Part shown: positions 1-8,174 of the stretch, one piece after another
Layout of the letters: every line of letters begins with the position of its first letter
How positions within the stretch are numbered: the first letter of the stretch is position 1
DNA from: Methylibium petroleiphilum PM1
GTDB lineage: Bacteria > Pseudomonadota > Gammaproteobacteria > Burkholderiales > Burkholderiaceae_C
Reading direction: 5' to 3'
Length of the DNA: 64,000 nt
Assembly (NCBI RefSeq): GCF_000015725.1
Contig: NC_008825.1
Span: forward strand, 1,860,001-1,924,000
The notes under the pieces: generated by a model
Seen by the model: only the letters and a program-made list of their open reading frames with translations
Told to the model about the DNA's origin: nothing
Database searches by the model: none
Program-made: the position numbers and the translations under genes

Positions 1-282
1 AGCCTCAGCATCATGACCGACTGGCTCGGCACCCCGCTGGGCATCATCGAAACACGCACGATCGAAGCTGTCCCGTTCGACGACGTCACGGCGGAATTCG
101 CGGCAAGCGAGGGGGAGGGGGATCTGTCGCTTCGATACTGGCGGCAGGGCCACTGGGACTACTTCACGCGAGAATGCAGGCGCATCGGCCGCCGGCCCGA
201 CCCCAGGATGCTCGTATTCTGCGAGCGCTTCGACCTGGTGTTTGCCATGAACCCCGGCGTCCCTCACGCCCCGGCCTCCTGA
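1..282 (+). CDS. ASCH domain protein, C-terminal part
   Basis: The reading frame is open to the window edge, so the gene starts upstream; the ATG at 13 is internal. The visible 90 or so residues resemble the end of an ASCH domain: a segment about a ligand or RNA-interacting loop (GIIETRTIE), the acidic EGEGD stretch, the YWRQGHWDYF block and a final strand ending MLVFCERFDLVF. ASCH domains are small beta-barrels related to PUA domains and are thought to bind RNA or nucleotides. No enzymatic role can be read from this fragment. The identification rests on block similarity remembered from the family; the truncation prevents a length check. Confidence 0.6.
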   Translation, partial: SLSIMTDWLGTPLGIIETRTIEAVPFDDVTAEFAASEGEGDLSLRYWRQGHWDYFTRECRRIGRRPDPRMLVFCERFDLVFAMNPGVPHAPAS

Positions 283-882
283 GCGTCCGCTCATCGGCAG
301 GACGCAGGGCCGCTCCTACAACTGCTTTGGGTCGACAGTGACCCATCGCGCCGAGGATGAGCAGTCGTTCGCCTTGGCGCCGACGAGGCTTGACCTAGTT
401 TGGTGGGCCTGGGCCGCCGGCCGCCGCAGGTCGCCGGCAATGTCAGCAGTACCCGTTCAATAGGGCCGTCGTTGCGCCAGCCCGTTCTAGGCCGAACGAC
501 CGCAAGATGACTACGACCGTGAGCTCGAGGGCTGGCGCCGACAGACCGCAATCGCTGCGCTGCTGCCGCCCAGGCTGGCGTCGCGACGTGCGGCAGCGGG
601 GTCGAGCGGGCAGGTTCAAGCCGGCAGGAAGAAGTCGGGCAAGCAGCGCGGAGCGGCGGCGCGCTACAGTCGAGCCGATGAAGTGTAGCCAGCGAAGCGC
701 TTGCTCTAGACCTGACGGTACTTTGGACGGTAAATCGCCGATTCGAGCCCTTGGCTCCCTCGGCTATTGATCATTGAGTGGGAATAGGGCGATCTGCAGC
801 GGGGCGGGTGTCGTCGCACGGCAGCTTTGCCTCGTCAGATCAGATCGGCGCGGGTTGACAACGACTTGCGGTGGTGCCTCGA
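283..882. other. Long gene-free stretch
   Basis: About 600 bases between the ASCH gene and the iron cluster contain only short overlapping frames without recognisable protein signatures. Base composition is more mixed than in the coding DNA around it, especially after about 680. I see no tRNA cloverleaf, no direct-repeat pair and no transposase remnant. It may be a decayed gene or a long upstream region; I cannot choose between these. Confidence 0.5.
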
Positions 883-910
883 TTGAATATAAGATAACGC
901 GAATTATTAT
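883..910 (+). promoter_or_regulatory. Candidate sigma-70 promoter of iron cluster
   Basis: TTGAAT (883-888) and TATTAT (905-910) are separated by 16 bases and lie just before the first gene of the TonB receptor cluster. The -10 element sits inside the Fur-box-like palindrome at 899-917, the usual geometry for repression. A better -35 (TTGACA, 855-860) exists upstream but has no -10 at the right distance. The prediction is by eye only. Confidence 0.45.
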
Positions 911-917
911 CATTCGC
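899..917 (+). promoter_or_regulatory. Fur-box-like operator
   Basis: GCGAATTATTATCATTCGC is a 19-base element with inverted arms GCGAAT/ATTCGC. By eye it matches the classic 19-base Fur consensus at 13 positions. It overlaps the candidate -10 and precedes a siderophore-type TonB receptor and a PepSY protein, which are typical Fur targets. Iron-dependent repression is therefore likely, though inferred. Confidence 0.6.
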
Positions 918-940
918 GGTATTTTTGATCGAACCATCCC

Positions 941-1138
941 ATGGATTCAATTGCCGCCCGCCTTTGGGTTTGGCCGGTCGTTCTGGGTGTCTTGACGGCT
1001 ACCGGCCTCGTGTCGGCGTTGTTGTCGGATGCCTGGGGCGACGTGTGGTCGTGGTTCGCGCTCAGTGTGCCGGTTGCGGTCATGACTTGGCATGGCGCAC
1101 GCCGACGCGTGCGGCCCGCCACCGATCGAACCCCCTAA
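941..1138 (+). CDS. Small two-helix membrane protein
   Basis: This 65-residue protein has two predicted hydrophobic helices (about residues 7-27 and 33-49) and a basic tail (HGARRRVR). No catalytic motif is visible. It is the first gene behind the Fur-box-like operator, and its stop codon (1136-1138) lies in the ribosome binding site of the TonB receptor, so the two genes are probably translationally coupled. Similar small proteins accompany siderophore receptors and PepSY proteins in other proteobacteria, as far as I recall, but their function is not known to me. The ATG at 941 lacks a clear Shine-Dalgarno. Confidence 0.6.
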   Translation: MDSIAARLWVWPVVLGVLTATGLVSALLSDAWGDVWSWFALSVPVAVMTWHGARRRVRPATDRTP

Positions 1139-1148
1139 GGAACAGACG

Positions 1149-3362
1149 ATGAGAACACTCGCCCCCGTGGCGCTGGCTGCGGCTATGGCCTGTCAGCTCC
1201 CCGCCGCGTACGCGCAATCCGAAACGCCATCGGCCCCGGCCGACGCGAACGCCACCGTGACGCTGCCGCCGATCACCGTGAAGGCCAGTGCCGACGCCTC
1301 GGCGCAAGGGCTGTCCCCGGCGTTTCCGGGCGGGCAGGTGGCGCGCGGCGGGCGCGCCGGCATCCTCGGCACCAAGGACAACCTGGACACGCCGTTCAGC
1401 ATCACCAGCTACACCAACGAACTGATCCAGGATCGCCAGGCCAGGAGCGTCGGCGACGTGCTGCAGAACGATCCGGGCGTGCGCGTGGCGCGCGGCTTCG
1501 GCAACTTCCAGGAGTCGTACTTCATCCGCGGCTTCATCCTCGGCTCCGACGACGTGGCCTACAACGGCCTGTACAACCTGCTGCCGCGCCAGTACATCGC
1601 GACGGAATTGTTCGAGCGCGTGGAGGTGTTGCGTGGCGCGTCGGCCTTCCTGTCCGGCGCCACGCCGTCGGGGGGTGGCCTCGGCGGCAGCATCAACCTG
1701 CTGCCCAAGCGCGCCTCCAACGAAGACCTGAACCGCGTGACGGTCGGCGCGGCCAGCGGGCCGCAGGGCAGCGCGGCCGTGGACATTTCCCGTCGCTTCG
1801 GTCCGGACCGGAGCACCGGCTTGCGCCTGAACGCGGCTTACCGTGATGGTGACACCGCGGTCGACGAGGAAAAGACCCGTCTCGGCCTCGTCTCGTTGGG
1901 CGCGGACTGGCGCAGCCGCGACGTGCGACTGTCCGGCGACATCGGCTTCCAGGACAACCGGCTGAAGCGCACCCGCAGCAGCGTGACGCTGGGCGATTTC
2001 CTGACGCCGGTGACGGCGATGCCGGCCGTGCCGGACAACGAGACGAACGCATCGCAACCGTGGTCGTACTCGAACGAGAAAGACGTGTTCGGTACCTTGC
2101 GCGGCGAAGTCGACCTCGGAGCCGACGTCACGGCATGGGCGGCCTACGGCCTGCGCCGCAGCGACGAGGCCAATTCGCTGGCGAACTTCACGCTGCTCGA
2201 CCCGGTCAGCGGCGACGGCTACACCTATCGCTTCGACAACACCCGCGAAGACCGCGTCGACACCGGCGAGTTGGGGCTGCGTGGCAAGCTCAGGACGGGC
2301 AGCGTGGGTCACGAGTGGGTCGTCTCGGCGTCCTACTTCAGGCTGGAAACGAAGAACGCCTATCTGTTCGACTTCGGCAACCAGCAGGCCACCAATCTCT
2401 ATCGGCCGGTGCGGTCGCCCGAGCCGGCATTCAGCGCCGGCGCCGGCGGCGGCAACGATCTGGCGTCGCCGGCGCTGACGGCGCGCACCCGCCTCACCAG
2501 TCTGGCGCTCGGCGACACCTTGTCGTTCGATGGCGATCGCTTTCTGCTGACACTGGGTGCCCGCCATCAGAACCTGCGCATCGAGAACTACGCCTACACC
2601 ACCGGCGTCGCTGCACCGGTCTACGACGACAGCCGCGTCAGCCCGCTGGTCGGCGCGGTCTACAAGGCGACGAAGCAGTTGTCGCTCTACGCCAACTACA
2701 TCGAAGGCCTGAGCAAGGGTGACACCGCGCCGGCCACAGCCAACAATCCGAACGCCATGCTGGCGCCCTATGTCTCCAAGCAGAAGGAGATCGGCGCGAA
2801 GTACGAGGCCGATCGCCTGGGCCTGGGTGCAGCGCTCTTCAGCACCGACAAGCCGCGAGCGGTGGGTGGCACCACCGGGACCACGTTCACCGCGGGCGGC
2901 GAGGATCGCCACCGGGGTGTCGAGCTGACCGCCTACGGCGAGGCCGTACGCGGCCTGCGTGTGCTGGGCGGCCTGACTTGGCTCGATGCCAAGCAGAAGG
3001 AAACCGGCAGTGCGGCCACCGAGGGCAAGCGCACGCTGGGCATTCCCCGCACGCAGGCCAATCTCGGCGTCGAGTGGGACGTGACCGGCGTGCAGGGCCT
3101 CGCGCTCGACGCCCGCGTGGTCCGCACCGGGTCGGTCTACGCCGACAGCGCCAACACGTTGCGCGTGCCCGGCTGGACCCGGGTGGATGTGGGGGCGCGC
3201 TACCTGTTGGACGTGCAGGACCGCCTGGTGACGCTGCGCGCGCGCATCGACAACCTGACCGACCGTGACTATTGGGCTTCGGTCGGCGGTTATCCGGATG
3301 CCGGCTATCTGAACATCGGCGCGCCCCGCACCTTCGTGCTGAGCGCCAGCGTCGACTTCTGA
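1149..3362 (+). CDS. TonB-dependent siderophore receptor
   Basis: A 737-residue outer-membrane receptor expected to import ferric siderophore complexes with TonB energy. The ATG at 1149 is chosen because AAGGAA (1137-1142) precedes it and it gives a clean signal peptide (cleavage near AYA/Q, residue 22); a frame start at 1092 would add 19 unlikely residues. A TonB-box-like segment (PITVKAS) and the plug follow, with the GDVLQNDPGVRV and ERVEVLRGASAFLSG blocks of the siderophore-receptor family, then a beta-barrel ending in VDF, the usual C-terminal aromatic residue. Its ligand cannot be read from sequence. It is followed after 13 bases by a PepSY protein, a pairing common in ferric-siderophore uptake. 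Confidence 0.9.
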   Translation: MRTLAPVALAAAMACQLPAAYAQSETPSAPADANATVTLPPITVKASADASAQGLSPAFPGGQVARGGRAGILGTKDNLDTPFSITSYTNELIQDRQARSVGDVLQNDPGVRVARGFGNFQESYFIRGFILGSDDVAYNGLYNLLPRQYIATELFERVEVLRGASAFLSGATPSGGGLGGSINLLPKRASNEDLNRVTVGAASGPQGSAAVDISRRFGPDRSTGLRLNAAYRDGDTAVDEEKTRLGLVSLGADWRSRDVRLSGDIGFQDNRLKRTRSSVTLGDFLTPVTAMPAVPDNETNASQPWSYSNEKDVFGTLRGEVDLGADVTAWAAYGLRRSDEANSLANFTLLDPVSGDGYTYRFDNTREDRVDTGELGLRGKLRTGSVGHEWVVSASYFRLETKNAYLFDFGNQQATNLYRPVRSPEPAFSAGAGGGNDLASPALTARTRLTSLALGDTLSFDGDRFLLTLGARHQNLRIENYAYTTGVAAPVYDDSRVSPLVGAVYKATKQLSLYANYIEGLSKGDTAPATANNPNAMLAPYVSKQKEIGAKYEADRLGLGAALFSTDKPRAVGGTTGTTFTAGGEDRHRGVELTAYGEAVRGLRVLGGLTWLDAKQKETGSAATEGKRTLGIPRTQANLGVEWDVTGVQGLALDARVVRTGSVYADSANTLRVPGWTRVDVGARYLLDVQDRLVTLRARIDNLTDRDYWASVGGYPDAGYLNIGAPRTFVLSASVDF

Positions 3363-3375
3363 GCGAGGCGGCTGC

Positions 3376-4518
3376 ATGCTCGACGCCCGCGCGATCCGCA
3401 CCTGGACCTGGCTGCACAAGTGGAGCAGCCTGGTCTGCACGGTGTTCATGCTGCTGCTGTGCCTCACCGGCCTGCCGCTGATCTTCCACCACGAGATCGG
3501 CCACCTGCTCGGCACCGAGGTCGAGGCGCCGCCGATGCCGGCCGGCACCCCCTACGCCAACCTGGACCGCGTGCTGGAAGTCGCGCGGGCGCGCCACCCC
3601 GAGCGCGTGGTGCAGTTCGCCTCGCAGCCCGAGGACAGCACCGACCTGTGGTTCGTCACGCTCACGCCCACGCCCGCGCCGACCGAGGACTTCAAGTCGG
3701 TGGCAGTCGACGCGCGCACGGCCGAGGTGCTGGCCGAGCCGAAGTTCGACGAGGGCTTCATGCACGTGATGTTCAAGCTGCACGTCGACCTGTTCGCGGG
3801 CCTGCCGGGAACGCTTTTCCTCGGGTTCATGGGGCTGCTGCTGCTCGTGGCCATCGTCAGCGGCGTGGTGCTGTACGCGCCCTTCATGCGCAAGCTGCGC
3901 TTCGGCGAGGTGCGGCGCGAGCGGTCCGCGCGCGTCAAATGGCTGGACCTGCACAACCTGCTGGGCATCGTGACGCTGGTCTGGGCCTTCGTGGTCGGGG
4001 CCACCGGCGTCATCAACACCTGGGCCGACCCGCTGGTGAAGTACTGGCAGTACGACCAGCTCGGTGCACTGCTCGCGCCCTACCAGGGCCAGCCGCCGGT
4101 ATCCGTGGGCGAGCGCGGTTCGGTCCAGCGCTCGCTGGACGGCGCGCTGGCGCACGCGCCGGGCCGCAAGCTGTCGTTCATCGCCTTCCCGGGCACGGCC
4201 TTCTCGAGCCCGCACCACACCACCTTCTTCCTGCGGGGGGATGAGCCGCTCACGTCCAAGCTGCTGCAACCCGTGCTCGTCGACGCGAAGACCACCGAGG
4301 TCACCGCGGCGCCGGCGCTGCCGTGGTACCTGACCGCGCTGCTGGTGTCGCAACCGCTGCACTTCGGCGACTACGCCGGCCTGCCGATGAAGATCCTTTG
4401 GGCGCTGCTGGACATCGCCACCATCATCGTGCTCGGCAGTGGCCTGTACCTGTGGCTGCAACGCAAGCAACCCAGACCACTGGCCGACGAGGCCGGCGTG
4501 GCGCAGCCCGCTACTTGA
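3376..4518 (+). CDS. PepSY-associated membrane protein
   Basis: A 380-residue inner-membrane protein of the PepSY_TM (PiuB-like) family. The N-terminus has the family block RTWTWLHKWSSL followed by a helix and the HHEIGH sequence; further helices lie around residues 148-175, 195-215 and 325-365, with two periplasmic PepSY-like regions between them. Members near siderophore receptors are thought to be ferric-siderophore reductases or to assist iron release; that role is inferred from position. The gene is 13 bases behind the receptor, and its end overlaps the regA end at 4511 on the other strand, so the two operons converge with no spacer. Confidence 0.85.
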   Translation: MLDARAIRTWTWLHKWSSLVCTVFMLLLCLTGLPLIFHHEIGHLLGTEVEAPPMPAGTPYANLDRVLEVARARHPERVVQFASQPEDSTDLWFVTLTPTPAPTEDFKSVAVDARTAEVLAEPKFDEGFMHVMFKLHVDLFAGLPGTLFLGFMGLLLLVAIVSGVVLYAPFMRKLRFGEVRRERSARVKWLDLHNLLGIVTLVWAFVVGATGVINTWADPLVKYWQYDQLGALLAPYQGQPPVSVGERGSVQRSLDGALAHAPGRKLSFIAFPGTAFSSPHHTTFFLRGDEPLTSKLLQPVLVDAKTTEVTAAPALPWYLTALLVSQPLHFGDYAGLPMKILWALLDIATIIVLGSGLYLWLQRKQPRPLADEAGVAQPAT

Positions 4519-5047
4519 CGCGCTGCTTCTCGAGCTTGCGCGCCAGCGTGCGCCGGTGCATGCCGAGCCGGCGCGCGGTCTCGGAGATGTTGAAGCCGGT
4601 CTCGGCCAGGGTCTCGTGGATGCGCTCCCACTCCAGCGTCTTGATGGAGCTGGCGCGCTGCGTCAGGTCGACCTCGGCGTTGCCCTCGGCGCGCCCGAAG
4701 GCCGCCTCGATGTCGTCGGTGTTGGAGGGCTTGGCCAGGTAGTGGCAGGCGCCGAGCTTGATGGCTTCCACGGCGGTGGCGATGCTGGCGTAGCCGGTCA
4801 GCACGACGATCAGCATCTCGGGGTCGTGCGCGTGCAGCGTGCGCACGCAGGCCAGGCCGGAGCCGCCGCCGGCCAGCTTGAGATCGACCACCGCATAGCC
4901 CGGCGTGCGCTCCCGCAGCAGCGCCGCGACCTGTTCCAGATTCGCCGCCAGCAGCACCGTGTAGCCGCGGCGCTCGAACGAGCGGCCCAGTGTGCGGGCG
5001 AAGGAGGCATCGTCCTCGACGATCAGCAGCAGCCGCTCAACGTCCAT
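4511..5047 (-). CDS. regA: RegA/PrrA/ActR-type response regulator
   Basis: A 178-residue regulator: receiver domain (residues 5-118) with acidic pocket E11-D12-D13, phosphoacceptor Asp55, Thr84 and Lys106, then a short linker and a Fis-type helix-turn-helix (about 136-175, NISETARRLGMHRRTL). This compact arrangement is typical of the RegA/PrrA/ActR family, which controls respiration, oxidases, carbon and nitrogen fixation according to redox state. The ATG at 5047 overlaps the end of regB by 11 bases, implying translational coupling. Extending upstream would add basic, non-homologous residues. It is the last gene of the cyo operon. The direct targets here are inferred. Confidence 0.88.
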   Translation of the reverse strand: MDVERLLLIVEDDASFARTLGRSFERRGYTVLLAANLEQVAALLRERTPGYAVVDLKLAGGGSGLACVRTLHAHDPEMLIVVLTGYASIATAVEAIKLGACHYLAKPSNTDDIEAAFGRAEGNAEVDLTQRASSIKTLEWERIHETLAETGFNISETARRLGMHRRTLARKLEKQRVK

Positions 5048-6368
5048 GGGCTTCCGGTTCCTCGAGCGTGATCGCTGACAGCGGCAGCCGTATTGTGACG
5101 ATCGCGCCACCGCTCGAGCGGTTGCGCGCAGCGACGGTACCGCCCAGCGTGCGCACGACGTTGACCACCAGGAACAGTCCCAGGCCGCCCCCGGGTCGCC
5201 CCTTGCTCGACTGGTAGGGCTTGCCGAACTGCGCCAGCATCTCCGGCGCGAAGCCGGGTCCGGTGTCCTTGACGGTCAGCACCAGCGTGTCGCCGTCGCG
5301 GTCGACATCCAGGCCGACCCAGCGTGGCGAGGCCTCGAGCGCGTTGTCGAGCAGGTTGTGCAGGGTCTGCTTGACGGCCGAATCCGAGACGATCGGCGGG
5401 TCGTCGTCGCCGAAGCGGTTCGCATAGGTCAGCGTGACGGCGGGTCGCGTGGTGCGCCATTCGGCCAGCAGGTCGTCCAGGAAGCGACCCAGCGTGGTGG
5501 CCACCGAGGCCTCGCCGCGCGCCTTGCCGGCCGACAGCAGGATACCGCTGACGATCGCCTTGCAGCGCTCGATCTGCGTCTGCATCTCGCAGACCTCGCC
5601 GTGCAGTTCGGGGTCGGAGGTGAAGTGCGGCAAGTGGCGCCAGTCGCCGAGGATCACCGACAGCGTCGACAGCGGCGTGCCGAGCTCGTGGGCCGCGCCG
5701 GAGGCGAGCAGCCCCATGCGCACGATGTGGTCCTCCTCGGCTGCGCGCTGGCGCAGTGCGGCGAGCCGGGCGTCACGGTGGCGCAGGTTGCGCTCGATGC
5801 GGGTGACGAAGGTGACCAGCAGCGCCGCGTCGAGCACGAAGCAGATCAGCAGGCCGCGGATGTAGGGGCTGGCGAGACCGCCCCCGGGGTCGAGCGGGAT
5901 CGGCAGCGGGCGGTGCAGGCTGGTGAGGGCGACGACGCAGCCTCCGGTGATCGCCACCAGCGTCCAGATCGACGCCGTCTCCAGCAGCACGGCTCCCAGG
6001 ATCACCTGCAGCAGGAACAGGAAGACGAAAGGGTTGCCGGTCCCGCCGCTCAGAGAGAGCTGGACCGTCAGCGCGCCGACGTCGACCAGCAGCGCGACGA
6101 AGAGCTCGCGGTCGGACACCCGCTGGCGCGATCGCCAGCGAGCCTGACTCGCGACGTTGAACGCGACCAGGCAGGCCAGCGTCGCCGCCATCTGCTCCAG
6201 CGGCAGCCGGATCCCGAAGCCGAAGTGCACGACCGCGATCGTCGCCACCTGGCCCACCACCGCGATCCACCGCAGCTGGATCAGCTGCTGCATGTTGTTC
6301 AGGCCGGTCGAGGTGTCGACGATCGCGGCGCGAGCGCCGGTCGTCGCCGCGTCAAGCTTGCGGCGCAT
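5037..6368 (-). CDS. regB: RegB/PrrB/ActS-type redox sensor kinase
   Basis: A 443-residue membrane histidine kinase. Around six hydrophobic helices occupy residues 30-190. The ubiquinone-binding heptad GGxxNPF is present as GGTGNPF (108-114). The H-box is AAHELGTPLS with His227, and the conserved cysteine that senses redox state in RegB is present as Cys269 (IERCK). N, G1 and G2 boxes follow (DNALEAS, DTGPGFAP, GGGLGLFL). The ATG at 6368 has a good AGGAGAG site and overlaps the SURF1 end by 17 bases. It would phosphorylate RegA. Lying downstream of a quinol oxidase, it could read the quinone pool that the oxidase drains. Confidence 0.9.
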   Translation of the reverse strand: MRRKLDAATTGARAAIVDTSTGLNNMQQLIQLRWIAVVGQVATIAVVHFGFGIRLPLEQMAATLACLVAFNVASQARWRSRQRVSDRELFVALLVDVGALTVQLSLSGGTGNPFVFLFLLQVILGAVLLETASIWTLVAITGGCVVALTSLHRPLPIPLDPGGGLASPYIRGLLICFVLDAALLVTFVTRIERNLRHRDARLAALRQRAAEEDHIVRMGLLASGAAHELGTPLSTLSVILGDWRHLPHFTSDPELHGEVCEMQTQIERCKAIVSGILLSAGKARGEASVATTLGRFLDDLLAEWRTTRPAVTLTYANRFGDDDPPIVSDSAVKQTLHNLLDNALEASPRWVGLDVDRDGDTLVLTVKDTGPGFAPEMLAQFGKPYQSSKGRPGGGLGLFLVVNVVRTLGGTVAARNRSSGGAIVTIRLPLSAITLEEPEAHGR

Positions 6369-7096
6369 CGCGCTCTCCTGCGGGGACGGCTGCTGCGCCG
6401 CGGCGGCGGCGAGCGTCGTGCACCACCCACAGTACCGCGCCGGCAACCATGAACGCCAGCGCAAACCAGGTCAGTGCGTACACGAGGTGGTTGTTGGCAA
6501 AGCGGATCACCGTGAGCCCGCCGACCGGCCCGTCGCCGTCCGGCACCGGCGCGGCGCCGGCGTCCGCGTCGACGAAATAGGGTGCAATCTGGCCCAGGCC
6601 GTGGGCGCGAGCGATGCCGGCCACGTCGCGCGAGGTCCAACGGTCGGCCGCAGGGTCGTTGCGGCGCAGGAAACCGCCGCCCGGTTCGCTCAGCCGCAGC
6701 AGTCCGGTCACGACGATCTCGTCGCCCGCAGCCGCCGCCGGCGCGCGCCAGCCGGGCGGCACGAAGCCGCGGTTCACCAGCACCACGCTGCCATCGGCCT
6801 GCCGCAGCGGCGTCAGCAGCCAGTGACCCGCGCCGAGCACGGTGACCGCCTGCACGCGCGTGGCCTGCGCGTGCAGGTAGCCGTCCGGCGAGCCGGACGC
6901 GGCGGTACTCGTCGGTGGCCGCAGTGACCTCGGGCCAGCGTGCGCGCTCGGGCGCCGCGACCGGCGCCGCGTGCACGCGCTGCTCGACGCGCTCGATCAG
7001 GTCGAGCTTCCAGGCGCGCCGCTGGAGCTGCCAGCCGCCGAGCGCGGTGAACACGACGAAGGCCGCCAGGGCCGCGGCCGCGACAACCAGGCGCAC
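6352..7096 (-). pseudogene. SURF1 family oxidase assembly protein, frameshifted
   Basis: SURF1 proteins are two-helix membrane proteins that help heme insertion into heme-copper oxidases. The first part (GTG at 7096 to about 6890) reads as SURF1: an N-terminal helix, GGWQLQRRAWK and ATDEYRRVRLAG. From about 6890 the family sequence continues in another frame (YLHAQATRVQAVT, NRGFVPPGW, GGFLRRNDPAADRW, NNHLVYALTWF) down to 6352. Joining needs one base removed or two added near 6884-6897, where TCCGGC-GA-GCCGGA forms a perfect hairpin. The rest is intact, so this is either a sequencing or assembly error or a very recent mutation. The gene lies between cyoD and regB. Confidence 0.8.
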
Positions 7097-7146
7097 GTGC
7101 GTCGATCGGCCGGCGTCGGGCGCGGCAGCGTGCCGGCCCGCCGGGC

Positions 7147-7530
7147 TCAAGGCATGTTGCGCACTTCGTGCATCGACGCCGGCATCATGTTGTGGTTGAG
7201 GTGGTACATCACCCACAGCGAGCCGCTCAGCGTGATCACGACGAGCACGAGCGTGAAGATCAAGGCCAGGATCGTCCATCCGCCTTCGGACTTTGCGTTC
7301 ATGTGCAGGAAGTAGACCATGTGGACGACGATCTGCACCGCGGCGAAGCCGAGGATGACGAGGGCCGTGAGGCCCGACGAGGCGATCACCTTGCCCATCA
7401 CCAGCCAGAACGGGATCGCGGTCAGCACCAGCGACAGCATGAATCCGATGACATAGCCCTTCAGCGAGCCGTGGCCGGCCTCGTCGCCCTCGTGGCCGTC
7501 GTGGTGGTGCGTATCGACCGGCGCGCTCAT
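7147..7530 (-). CDS. cyoD: Cytochrome o ubiquinol oxidase subunit IV
   Basis: A 127-residue small subunit of the bo3-type quinol oxidase, needed for stable assembly of the CuB site in subunit I. It has a His-rich cytoplasmic start (THHHDGHEGDEAGHG) and three helices at about residues 25-45, 53-75 and 85-107, the normal plan for CyoD. The family block VHMVYFLHM is present. The start at 7530 overlaps the cyoC stop in an ATGA arrangement, so the start is well supported. Fifty bases separate it from the SURF1 start. Confidence 0.92.
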   Translation of the reverse strand: MSAPVDTHHHDGHEGDEAGHGSLKGYVIGFMLSLVLTAIPFWLVMGKVIASSGLTALVILGFAAVQIVVHMVYFLHMNAKSEGGWTILALIFTLVLVVITLSGSLWVMYHLNHNMMPASMHEVRNMP

Positions 7531-8174
7531 GGCAGCACTCCCATCAGGTAGACGAAGGTGAAGACGCCGATCCAGACGACATCGAGGAAGTGCCAGAACA
7601 TCGACAGGCACATCAGGCGGCGCCGGTTCTCCGCGACCAGGCCGTGGCGACCGACCTGGACCATCAGCGTGACCAGCCACACCACGCCGAAGCTCACGTG
7701 CAGCCCGTGCGTGCCGACCAACGTGAAGAACGAGGACAGGAAGGCGCTCCGCTGCGGCACCGCGCCCTCGTGGATCAGGTGCGCGAACTCGTAGAGCTCC
7801 AGGCCGATGAAGCCCGCGCCGAACAGTCCGGTGATCGCGAGCCACAGCAGCGTCGCGCCCTGGCGGCGGCGCTGCATCTCGATCATCGCGAAGCCGTAGG
7901 TGATCGAGGACAGCAGCAGCAGCGAGGTGTTAATCGCCACCAGCTTCAGGTCGAACAACTCCGCGCCGCTCGGGCCGCCGGCATAGCTGCGGCCTAGCAC
8001 GCCGTGCACCGCGAACAGGCAGGCGAAGATGAGGCAGTCGCTCATCAGGTAGAGCCAGAAGCCGAGCAGCGTGCCGTTCTCGACATGGTGCTCGCCGACG
8101 ACGTGGAAGCGCGGCGTGGCTGTCGCGCCGGCGGTGCCCGGCAGCGCCGGGGCGAGGGTGGCGGTATCAGACAT
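7527..8174 (-). CDS. cyoC: Cytochrome o ubiquinol oxidase subunit III
   Basis: A 215-residue subunit III with five helices, as usual for quinol oxidases (cytochrome c oxidases have seven). Recognisable blocks include [18 protein letters not shown] near the N-terminus, the lipid-site region FIGLELYEF with its conserved Glu, and THGLHVSFG and [12 protein letters not shown] near the end. It does not carry redox centres; it stabilises the complex and the proton path entry. It overlaps cyoB by 8 bases and cyoD by 4, consistent with co-translation. Confidence 0.94.
   Translation of the reverse strand: MSDTATLAPALPGTAGATATPRFHVVGEHHVENGTLLGFWLYLMSDCLIFACLFAVHGVLGRSYAGGPSGAELFDLKLVAINTSLLLLSSITYGFAMIEMQRRRQGATLLWLAITGLFGAGFIGLELYEFAHLIHEGAVPQRSAFLSSFFTLVGTHGLHVSFGVVWLVTLMVQVGRHGLVAENRRRLMCLSMFWHFLDVVWIGVFTFVYLMGVLP

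Noticed and set aside
605-625. tRNA-like GGTTCAAGCC in the gene-free region
   Set aside because: The flanking bases cannot form a T-stem and no acceptor or anticodon arms are nearby.
855-893. TTGACA (855-860) with TATAAG (888-893) as the main promoter
   Set aside because: The spacing is 27 bases, far from the 16-18 needed; the pair at 883 and 905 fits better.
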